5,497 bases of DNA from an uncultured Lysobacteraceae bacterium (GTDB taxonomy: Bacteria > Pseudomonadota > Gammaproteobacteria > Xanthomonadales > Rhodanobacteraceae), in the NCBI GenBank assembly GCA_946480705.1, contig CAMLLF010000310.1, positions 1 to 5,497 on the forward strand, in the 5' to 3' direction. Positions 1-4,968 of the stretch are shown one piece after another. The notes beneath the pieces are model-generated. The model did not search any database and was not told where the DNA came from. It saw only the letters and a list, made by a program, of their open reading frames with translations. Made by a program: the position numbers and the translations under genes. Within the stretch, counting starts at the first letter, position 1. The number at the start of each line of letters is the position of its first letter.

Positions 1-168
1 TGGCGCGCCCGGGATGGCCTCCGTGGTGTCGTGCGAAAGCCGGCCGCGCCGCGCCGGGACCGCGCGCGACGGCGCGATCTGAGAATGCGGATGGAGGCGA
101 ATGACCTTGCGGTCGTGCGATCGGGCCGGACCCGCGGCCTGCGGCGCGGAGCCCGGCGCACGCTCGCG
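1..168. other. No gene recognised; GC-rich stretch downstream of azurin
   Basis: I find no convincing coding region here. One plus-strand frame is open but gives an arginine-rich, low-complexity translation typical of the shadow of a GC-rich gene, and it continues antisense through azurin. The other two plus frames close at about 82 and 113, so the tail of a gene entering from the left cannot be excluded. Bases 122-126 can pair with 151-155 and, inside them, 132-136 with 145-149. This makes a GC-rich compound stem 13 bp past the azurin stop. No T-run follows it, so calling it the azurin terminator would be speculative. Confidence 0.4.
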
Positions 169-609
169 TCACTTGACGACGAGCTTGCCTTTCATGATCG
201 CCCAGTGTCCCGGGAACGAGCAGAAGAACACGTAGTCGCCGCCGGCCTTCAGCGCCGAGCCCGGGAACGACGCCGACGTCGACGCGCCGCCGCCGACCAG
301 CGGCGTGTGTGCGATCGCACGCTTGTCGCCGGCCGCGACATAGTTGGCCGCCGCGCCGGCCTTCTGGCCGTCCTGAGCGATCGGCTGCAGGTCCGCGGGG
401 GCGGCGATCACGACGTTGTGGCCCATGGCCGCGACCGGCAGCTTGCCGGTATGGGTGAGCTTGATCTCGACCGTCTTGCACGACGCGGCGACGGTGACTT
501 CGCTGCGATCGAACTTCATCGCGTCGTCGGCTTTCAGGTCGATCACGCAGTCATTGGCCTGGACGGCCGTGGCGGTCAGCAGCAGAGCGGCGAGGAAACA
601 ACGACGCAT
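169..609 (-). CDS. azu: Azurin, periplasmic blue (type 1) copper protein
   Basis: This is a small soluble electron carrier that shuttles single electrons between periplasmic redox partners. In denitrifiers it is known to donate to nitrite reductase and, in some species, to cytochrome c peroxidase. The 146-residue precursor has an 18-residue Sec signal peptide (MRR, a hydrophobic core, then AVQA before Asn19). With that cleavage the mature protein lines up with Pseudomonas azurin without a gap at the key sites: disulfide cysteines 21 and 44, then copper ligands Gly63 and His64 (MGHN), Cys130, His135 and Met139 (FFCSFPGHWAIMKG). Mature length is 128 residues, as in the family. The residue aligned with the buried Trp48 of Pseudomonas azurin is Val66, and a Trp (136) follows the second histidine. 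The ATG at 607-609 has only a weak upstream GAG as ribosome binding site. It is divergent from the YbcL-like gene, and the shared gap holds a perfect FNR/ANR box, so anaerobic induction is likely. Family identity is very secure; the physiological partner is not visible here. Confidence 0.97.
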   Translation of the reverse strand: MRRCFLAALLLTATAVQANDCVIDLKADDAMKFDRSEVTVAASCKTVEIKLTHTGKLPVAAMGHNVVIAAPADLQPIAQDGQKAGAAANYVAAGDKRAIAHTPLVGGGASTSASFPGSALKAGGDYVFFCSFPGHWAIMKGKLVVK

Positions 610-640
610 GGCGGTTCTCGTGTCGAGGAAGGATGGACGC

Positions 641-646
641 AGCCTA
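641..646 (-). promoter_or_regulatory. Candidate -10 element of the azurin promoter
   Basis: Read on the minus strand this is TAGGCT. It keeps the first, second and last bases of TATAAT, the most conserved ones. It predicts a transcript start near 634 and a 25-nt leader before the azurin ATG. The support is mainly positional: a start at 634 puts the nearby FNR-type palindrome at exactly -41.5. There is no good -35 hexamer, as is usual for promoters activated by a class II FNR-family protein. Confidence 0.45.
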
Positions 647-668
647 GTCGTCCGCGCCGAGGCGCTTG

Positions 669-682
669 TTGATCGAGATCAA
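669..682. promoter_or_regulatory. Perfect FNR/ANR/DNR-type binding site between azurin and the PEBP gene
   Basis: The sequence TTGATCGAGATCAA matches the consensus TTGAT-N4-ATCAA of the CRP/FNR family oxygen and nitric-oxide regulators (FNR, ANR, DNR, FixK) at all ten conserved bases. The box is symmetric and sits in the 139-bp divergent gap. Its centre (675.5) is -41.5 from the inferred azurin start, the class II activator position. Azurin control by ANR is established in Pseudomonas aeruginosa, which supports a real role. Relative to the PEBP gene the centre lies about 73 bp upstream of the ATG. A TACACT hexamer at 710-715 would place it near -46.5, a poorer phase, so control of that gene is less certain. 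Confidence 0.8.
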
Positions 683-709
683 TCCGGGCTCCCTCTCGCA
701 TGCTCCGGC

Positions 710-715
710 TACACT
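710..715 (+). promoter_or_regulatory. Candidate -10 element for the PEBP-family gene
   Basis: TACACT matches TATAAT at four of six positions and would start transcription near 722, leaving a leader of about 27 nt before the ATG at 749. I see no matching -35 hexamer 16-18 bp upstream, so this call is weak. Confidence 0.25.
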
Positions 716-748
716 CGGCGACGTCCTTTCGCTTCGGAGTCCGCCGCC

Positions 749-1297
749 ATGCAAGCCTTCCTGTCCGCCAGCCTGATCCTCTCCGCGTCCGGCATCGGCG
801 CCGACGTCGCCGGTTTCCGCGTGACCAGCAGCGACATCGCCGACGGCGCGACCCTGCCGCACAAGCACGTCTTCAACGGCTTCGGCTGCGACGGCGACAA
901 CCTGTCGCCGCAGCTGAGCTGGAGCGGCGCCCCCGCAGGCACACGCAGTTTCGCGATCACGGTCTACGATCCGGACGCGCCGACCGGCAGCGGCTGGTGG
1001 CACTGGACCGTCGTCAATCTGCCGGCGACGACGACCAGCCTTCCCACCGGTGCCGGCAGTGCCGGCGGCACGCTGCCCGCCGGCGCGGTGCAGGGCCGCA
1101 CCGACTACGGACAGAGCGGCTACGGCGGCGCGGCGCCGCCGGCCGGCGACAAGCCGCATCGCTATCAGTTCACGGTCTGGGCGCTCGGCGTCGACACGCT
1201 GCCGCTCGATGAGAACGCCAGCGGCGCGATGGTCGGCTTCATGCTCAATGCCAATGCGCTCGGCAAGGCCACGCTGACGGCGACGTACGGCCGGTAG
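749..1297 (+). CDS. YbhB/YbcL-family Raf-kinase-inhibitor-like (PEBP) protein, probably exported
   Basis: This is a 182-residue phosphatidylethanolamine-binding-protein fold of the bacterial YbhB/YbcL branch, whose biochemical role is largely unknown. A uropathogenic E. coli YbcL variant is reported to dampen host neutrophil responses. Signature blocks appear in order: HVFNGFGCDGDNLSP (40-54), the anion-pocket motif DPDAP (74-78), WWHWTVVNLP (83-92), GAVQGRTDYG (112-121), the GYGG...PP..GDKPHRY block (124-139) and a C-terminal GFMLNANAL. The wording is closest to YbcL as I remember it. The cysteine I recall in the GGACPP block of YbcL is Ala129 here, so Cys47 would have no partner. The first 18-22 residues are hydrophobic and end in A-D-V-A-G, consistent with a signal peptide, although the n-region has no basic residue. 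The frame is open upstream as far as 416, but that part is antisense to azurin. The ATG at 749 has GGAG at 736-739 at good spacing and begins the export signal, so I chose it. Confidence 0.93.
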   Translation: MQAFLSASLILSASGIGADVAGFRVTSSDIADGATLPHKHVFNGFGCDGDNLSPQLSWSGAPAGTRSFAITVYDPDAPTGSGWWHWTVVNLPATTTSLPTGAGSAGGTLPAGAVQGRTDYGQSGYGGAAPPAGDKPHRYQFTVWALGVDTLPLDENASGAMVGFMLNANALGKATLTATYGR

Positions 1298-1388
1298 GCG
1301 GAATCGGGAATCGTAAAAACGAAACCGCCGCTGCCCTGCCCGCGAACGCAAGGCCGAGTTCCGGCGCGCGAATGCAGAAGTCCAAATT

Positions 1389-1417
1389 GCTGCGCCGGCA
1401 GCACTTGCCGGTGCGGC
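1389..1417. terminator. Strong hairpin after the PEBP-family gene, possible terminator
   Basis: A 12-bp stem with two G-U pairs forms between 1389-1400 and 1406-1417, closing a 5-nt loop. Its core is CCGGCA against TGCCGG. It lies about 90 bp after the PEBP stop and just before the next candidate promoter, so it could end the upstream transcript. The plus side lacks a true T-run (only scattered T at 1422-1429), so a classical intrinsic terminator is not proven. A processing or stability hairpin is the alternative. Confidence 0.35.
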
Positions 1418-1427
1418 GGGCTCGTCT

Positions 1428-1455
1428 TTGCGCCGCGGTCGACAGCGTTTAGCAT
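1428..1455 (+). promoter_or_regulatory. Candidate sigma-70-like promoter of the membrane protein/dioxygenase unit
   Basis: TTGCGC (1428-1433) and TAGCAT (1450-1455) are separated by 16 bp, and each matches four of six consensus positions. The predicted start near 1462 gives a leader of about 30 nt to the ATG at 1492. It would also make an in-frame TTG at 1462 unusable as a start. This is a sequence-only call in a GC-rich genome where chance matches are fewer but still occur. Confidence 0.35.
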
Positions 1456-1491
1456 GCGCCGTTGCCTGACTGCCTGGATCGACACCGTCCG

Positions 1492-2925
1492 ATGCTGCTG
1501 ATTCCGACTGCCGCCCGCACCGCACCGCCTCACTACTGGCTGCTGCTGACGCTGGCGCTGCTCGCGACCAAGCTCGCGCTGATCCTCGTCGATCCGACGC
1601 AGCGGTTCTTTCTCGGCGACTCCGAGTCGTATCTGCATTCGGCGCTGACCGGCTGGATTCCGCCGGACCGGTCGTTTCTCTATGGCCTGTTCATCCGCGC
1701 GACCGCGGTCTGGCCGGGCACGCTGACCGGGCTGCTCGTCGCGCAGTCGCTCTGCGGCGTGCTGACCGCCCTGCTCTGCGCGCGGCTCGTCGGCAGCGAC
1801 CTCGGCGTCGATCGCCGCGCCGCCGCGCTGGTTGCGCTGCTCGTCGGCATCGAGCCCGCGCAGCTGTTCTACGAACGCATGGTCATGGCCGAAAGCCTCG
1901 GCACGCTGTGCTTCGTCGCGATGCTGAGCTGCGGCTTCGCGTATCTGCGCCGCAGCGCCTGGCCGTGGCTCGTCGCGATGGCGCTCGCGGGTATCGCAAC
2001 CGTTGCGCTGCGCATGAGTCTGCTGCCGGTCGTGCTCGGTTTCGCCGTGCTGCCGCCGCTCGCGGCCGCGAGCGAGCCCGGCCTGCGCCGCTCGTGGTAT
2101 CGCATCGGCGTGCATCTCGCGATCGCGGCCGCGGCCACCGCACTCGTGCATGCGGGCTATCAGCGCCTCTACGGCAGGCTTTCGGAAGGTCCGGCGACAT
2201 ACCTGCAGGCAAGCGGCACGTTCCGGCTGGGCCTCGTCGCCCCGCTGGTCAAGCCCGAGCACCTCGAACGCGCCGGCCTGTCGCCGCAACTGCTCGCGAG
2301 CGTCGGGCCGCCGCTCGCCGACCCGCGCGCGCGGGAAGCGCAGCTCTGGCTCGACGACGGACTCATCGCCGTGCTGCGCCGCGCCGCCGGCCCCGACACC
2401 GAACGCCACGCGCGGCACATCGCGTCGGAGGCGCTGCGCGACGATCCGCTCGGCCTCGTGCGCCTCGCGATTCCGACGACGCGCGACTATTTCGCCGCCG
2501 ACCAGACCGCACCGCGCATGGCCGACGACATCGGCGAACGTCCGCTCAGCGCGCCGATGGCCGCCTCGGTGCGCGAACGCCTGAACTACGACGCAGCGCA
2601 GGTCCACGCCGTGCGCAATCTCGCGGTGCGCTGGTTCGAGCGCGGCGGCGCCTGGCTGGTCGCCTGCCTGTTCGCGCTCGCACCGCTGGCGCTGATCGCG
2701 GCGCTGCGGCTCTGGACGCGCCGGCGCAGCGTCGCCGTGCTGCTCGCGCTGACCGCGTGCGGACTCGTCGCCGGCCAGCTGCTGTTCTCGCACATCGTCT
2801 CGTTCCGCTATCTGCATCCGTTCGCGCCGCTCGTGCTGATCTGCGCGGCGACGGCGTTCGCGCCGGCCGCGCGCCGCCGTTCCGCGCTCGACGGCTGGGG
2901 CAATGCCGCGCTGTCGCCGACCTGA
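1492..2925 (+). CDS. Polytopic membrane protein, putative GT-C-fold (family 39-like) glycosyltransferase
   Basis: I do not recognise a named gene. The 477-residue protein has the architecture of GT-C transferases, which use polyprenyl-phosphate sugars and act on the periplasmic face of the inner membrane. TM1 (about 15-33) is followed by an acidic loop, GDSESYLHSA (42-51), resembling the catalytic D/E loop of that fold. Then come several TM segments (about 63-100, 108-126, 132-152, 156-200, 212-232). Within them the block FYERMVMAESLG (126-137) resembles the conserved E-containing loop-and-helix of dolichyl/polyprenyl-P mannosyl- and arabinosyltransferases. A soluble region of roughly 150 residues follows, then three C-terminal TM segments with an RYLHPFAPL-like ending typical of the group. 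An in-frame TTG at 1462 would add ten residues. I prefer ATG 1492 because the extension is not hydrophobic and lies at the predicted transcript start, though the ribosome binding site is weak. The dioxygenase gene follows after 11 bp, so the two are probably co-transcribed. The substrate is unknown; another polytopic family cannot be ruled out. Confidence 0.7.
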   Translation: MLLIPTAARTAPPHYWLLLTLALLATKLALILVDPTQRFFLGDSESYLHSALTGWIPPDRSFLYGLFIRATAVWPGTLTGLLVAQSLCGVLTALLCARLVGSDLGVDRRAAALVALLVGIEPAQLFYERMVMAESLGTLCFVAMLSCGFAYLRRSAWPWLVAMALAGIATVALRMSLLPVVLGFAVLPPLAAASEPGLRRSWYRIGVHLAIAAAATALVHAGYQRLYGRLSEGPATYLQASGTFRLGLVAPLVKPEHLERAGLSPQLLASVGPPLADPRAREAQLWLDDGLIAVLRRAAGPDTERHARHIASEALRDDPLGLVRLAIPTTRDYFAADQTAPRMADDIGERPLSAPMAASVRERLNYDAAQVHAVRNLAVRWFERGGAWLVACLFALAPLALIAALRLWTRRRSVAVLLALTACGLVAGQLLFSHIVSFRYLHPFAPLVLICAATAFAPAARRRSALDGWGNAALSPT

Positions 2926-2936
2926 GGAGACCCGCC

Positions 2937-3554
2937 ATGAAACGCATCGCCCTCGCCGCCGCACTGCTCGCGCCGTTGCATGCCGTCGCCGCGGAACCCG
3001 TGCTCGGTGCCTGCGACGGCTGCGAGGCCGTCTTCGTCGGCCGCCCGGCGGCGCCGCCGGCGATCGCGCGGATCGCGCCCGCCGGGGAAGCCGGCGAACC
3101 GTTGCAGTGGCGCGGACGCACGCTCGACGCGAACGGCAAGCCCGTCGCCGGCATCGTCGTCTACGCCTATCAGACCGATGCGAGCGGACGCTATCCACGC
3201 GATCCCGCGCAGGACGACGCCGCGGCGCGCCGCCACGGCCGCCTGCGCGGCTGGGCGCTCAGCGATGCGCAGGGCCGCTTCGGCTTCGACACGATACGGC
3301 CGGCAGGCTATCCCGGCACGAGCGTTCCGGAGCACATCCACGTGCACGTGATCGAGCCGGGGCGCTGCACCTACTACATCGACGACGTGAATTTCCGCGA
3401 CGATCCGCGGCTGAAGGCGAGTTCGACTTCGCACGACGGACGCGGCGGCAGCGGCGTCGTCGAGGCGAAGCGCGATGCGTCGGGAACCTGGCAGGTCGAA
3501 CGCGACATCGTGCTCGGCAGGAATCTGCCCGACTACGCGCGCTGCGGCGGCTGA
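2937..3554 (+). CDS. Exported intradiol ring-cleavage dioxygenase-like protein
   Basis: This 205-residue protein belongs to the intradiol dioxygenase family (catechol 1,2- and protocatechuate 3,4-dioxygenases), non-haem Fe(III) enzymes that open catecholic rings between the two hydroxyls. All four expected iron ligands are visible: Tyr86 (in YQTDASGRY), Tyr125 (in RPAGYPG), and His133 and His135 (in PEHIHVHV). The family core RGWALSDAQGRFGFDTI (104-120) precedes them. Unlike the cytoplasmic catabolic enzymes it starts with a Sec signal peptide (MKR, hydrophobic stretch, AVAA before Glu20), so it should act in the periplasm or be lipid-free secreted. A CDGC motif (26-29) follows immediately, and a carboxy-terminal Cys203 is present, so disulfides are possible. 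No beta-ketoadipate pathway genes are nearby, so a classical aromatic catabolic role is not supported by context. The ATG at 2937 has a strong GAGGAG (2924-2929) that overlaps the stop codon of the membrane-protein gene, suggesting translational coupling. The frame is open far upstream, but the signal peptide and ribosome binding site fix this start. The true substrate is unknown. Confidence 0.9.
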   Translation: MKRIALAAALLAPLHAVAAEPVLGACDGCEAVFVGRPAAPPAIARIAPAGEAGEPLQWRGRTLDANGKPVAGIVVYAYQTDASGRYPRDPAQDDAAARRHGRLRGWALSDAQGRFGFDTIRPAGYPGTSVPEHIHVHVIEPGRCTYYIDDVNFRDDPRLKASSTSHDGRGGSGVVEAKRDASGTWQVERDIVLGRNLPDYARCGG

Positions 3555-3562
3555 GCCGCCGC
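3544..3562. terminator. Perfect inverted repeat around the dioxygenase stop codon, possible bidirectional terminator
   Basis: Bases 3544-3551 and 3555-3562 are an exact 8-bp inverted repeat (GCGGCGGC / GCCGCCGC), and the three loop bases are the TGA stop codon at 3552-3554. It lies at the junction of two convergent genes with only 16 bp between their stops, where a two-way terminator is expected. Neither strand has a T-run after the stem, so intrinsic termination would be inefficient. The repeat may simply protect both 3' ends. Confidence 0.4.
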
Positions 3563-3570
3563 GCGGTGGT

Positions 3571-3975
3571 TCATTCCGCCGGGGCCTTCGCGTCGCGGCG
3601 ATAGATCCACCAGCGCGACGACACGTAGTTCACGACGAGGCCGGCGGCCGAGCCGGCGGCGACGCCGAGTTCCGGATAGCGCCGCACGAGCGGCACAAAG
3701 GTATACAAAATCGCATAGGCCCCGTAGTTCACCATGAAGCCGCCGCTCATCGCGAGCAGGTACCGCGCCCATTCGCCGAACAGCCCGTAGCGGCGTGTGC
3801 CGCGGAACGTGTTGTGGCGGTTCCAGAGCCAGGTCGCGGTCGCGGCGCAGAGAAACGACACGAGGCGCGCGGCGTAGGCGTCCATCTGCAGCCCGCTGAC
3901 GAGCAGGCGCAGGATGCCGGCGTCGACGATGAAGCCGATGACGCCGCCGATGCAGAACAGCAGGAACTGCGACAT
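3571..3975 (-). CDS. GtrA-family membrane protein (putative polyprenyl-phosphate-sugar flippase)
   Basis: This 134-residue protein has the usual length and four-helix topology of the GtrA family. The helices are at about 4-26, 36-53, 68-92 and 100-122. The family pattern includes GGVIGFIVDAGILRLL near the start, RLVSFLCAATATWLWNR followed by TF in the second block, and NYGAYAILY plus VNYVSSRWWIY later. The founding members, in O-antigen glucosylation islands, are thought to flip undecaprenyl-phosphate-glucose across the inner membrane, and others take part in arabinogalactan or teichoic-acid decoration. Its ATG lies 3 bp after the GT2 stop, and its GGAG ribosome binding site is formed by the last codons of that gene, so the two are translationally coupled and probably work on the same lipid-linked sugar. 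Family identity is secure; the transported substrate is inferred from the neighbour. Confidence 0.92.
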   Translation of the reverse strand: MSQFLLFCIGGVIGFIVDAGILRLLVSGLQMDAYAARLVSFLCAATATWLWNRHNTFRGTRRYGLFGEWARYLLAMSGGFMVNYGAYAILYTFVPLVRRYPELGVAAGSAAGLVVNYVSSRWWIYRRDAKAPAE

Positions 3976-3978
3976 CGC

Positions 3979-4968
3979 CTACTCCGGCGCCGGATGACCG
4001 AGATAGGCCAGCATCTTCAGTTCGCGCCGGCCGCGCGTGACCGTGTCGAGGATCAGCCCGGCGAAGAACGACAGCGCCGCGAGCAGCATGAGGCCGGTCG
4101 ACAGGATCGCGGTCGGGAAGCGCGGCACGAGGCCGGTCGCCGCGTAGGTCACGAACAGCGGCACGGCCAGGGCGACCGCGACGATCGCGAGCGCGGCCGC
4201 GATCGCCGAATAGAACGCGAGCGGACGCTCGGCGCCGAACAGGCGCACCATCGTGACGACGATGCGGATGCCGTCGCGCACCGTCGACAGCTTGCTGTGC
4301 GAGCCTTCAGGCCGTTCCTTGAACGGCGTGCCGACTTCGGCCACGGCCATCTTGAGTTCGAGCGCATGCACGGTCAGTTCGGTTTCGATCTCGAAGCCCT
4401 TGCTCAGCACCGGGAACGATTTCGCGAAGCGCCGCGAGAACACGCGGTAGCCCGACAGGATGTCGGAGCAGTTGCGGCCGAACAGCTGGCTCAGGAAGCC
4501 CGTGAGCATGCGATTGCCGAACGCATGGCCGGGCCGGTGCACGTCGGCATGGATCGGTTCGCGCACGCCGACGACCATGTCGAGGTTCTCGGCGAACAGC
4601 CGCGCCACGAGCGCCGGCGCGCTCGCCGCGTCGTAGGTGTCGTCGCCGTCGACCATGACATAGGCGTCGGCCTCGATGTCCGCGAACATGCGCCGCACGA
4701 CATGGCCTTTGCCCTGCAGCTTCACGCTGTGCACGATCGCACCCGCTTCGGCGGCGACCTGCGCGGTGCCGTCGCGCGAATTGTTGTCGAACACGTGGAT
4801 CGCCGCATCGGGCAGCGCGCGCCGGAAATCGGCGATGACCGCGGCGATCGCGATTGCTTCGTTGTAGCAGGGAACCAGCACCGCGACGCGGCGCGCGCGC
4901 GCCGGCTTCGTCAGATCGGAATTCATCAGGACGGCGCTCGTCGAATCGGCTGACATCGGATCAGCCAT
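3979..4968 (-). CDS. Family 2 glycosyltransferase, polyprenyl-phosphate sugar synthase type
   Basis: This 329-residue enzyme resembles dolichyl-phosphate mannose synthase and bactoprenol glucosyltransferases (GtrB-like). These move a sugar from a nucleotide donor to polyprenyl phosphate on the cytoplasmic membrane face. Visible motifs are VPCYNEA (32-38), DNNSRDGT (61-68), the metal/nucleotide-binding DGD at 107-109 in [18 protein letters not shown] (150-158), the acceptor-side [13 protein letters not shown] (169-181) and GFEIETEL (191-198). Two C-terminal TM hairpin segments (about 250-275 and 284-306) anchor it, ending in a short basic tail. The first 25 residues are poorly conserved in character. 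In-frame ATGs at 4956 and 4926 are alternatives, and none of the three has a clear ribosome binding site. I keep 4968 because it overlaps the mtnA stop by 8 bp, a common coupling layout. It is followed 3 bp later by a GtrA-type partner. The transferred sugar cannot be read from the sequence. Confidence 0.9.
   Translation of the reverse strand: MADPMSADSTSAVLMNSDLTKPARARRVAVLVPCYNEAIAIAAVIADFRRALPDAAIHVFDNNSRDGTAQVAAEAGAIVHSVKLQGKGHVVRRMFADIEADAYVMVDGDDTYDAASAPALVARLFAENLDMVVGVREPIHADVHRPGHAFGNRMLTGFLSQLFGRNCSDILSGYRVFSRRFAKSFPVLSKGFEIETELTVHALELKMAVAEVGTPFKERPEGSHSKLSTVRDGIRIVVTMVRLFGAERPLAFYSAIAAALAIVAVALAVPLFVTYAATGLVPRFPTAILSTGLMLLAALSFFAGLILDTVTRGRRELKMLAYLGHPAPE

Noticed and set aside
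122..155. Compound GC stem as the azurin terminator
   Set aside because: The pairing is interrupted and no T-run follows on the minus strand. In sequence this GC-rich such stems are common by chance, so I only mention it in the 1-168 entry.
31..672. Plus-strand open frame opposite azurin
   Set aside because: It is an arginine-rich translation without motifs. The minus strand encodes an unmistakable azurin, and the frame also runs over the FNR box.
416..748. N-terminal extension of the PEBP-family gene
   Set aside because: The frame stays open, but the extension is antisense to azurin and crosses its promoter. ATG 749 has a ribosome binding site and starts the export signal.
1462..1491. TTG start adding ten residues to the membrane protein
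   Set aside because: There is no ribosome binding site, the added residues are polar, and the predicted transcription start falls at the same place.
1454..1501. Fifteen-codon ORF (MRRCLTAWIDT...) at the leader of the membrane-protein gene
   Set aside because: It has no ribosome binding site and begins upstream of the inferred transcript start. Such short frames are expected by chance.
644..1525. Minus-strand open frame opposite the PEBP gene
   Set aside because: It has shadow composition, whereas the plus-strand product has several PEBP signature blocks in order.
1165..3198. Very long minus-strand open frame (677 codons) across the PEBP, membrane-protein and dioxygenase genes
   Set aside because: The translation is arginine/alanine-rich and low in complexity with no recognisable motif, and it lies antisense to genes with clear family signatures. 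This is a high-GC shadow.
3475..4953. Long plus-strand open frame (492 codons) opposite gtrA and the GT2 gene
   Set aside because: It is rich in Arg, His, Asp and Glu with no hydrophobic core, and it is antisense to well-supported GtrA and GT2 proteins.
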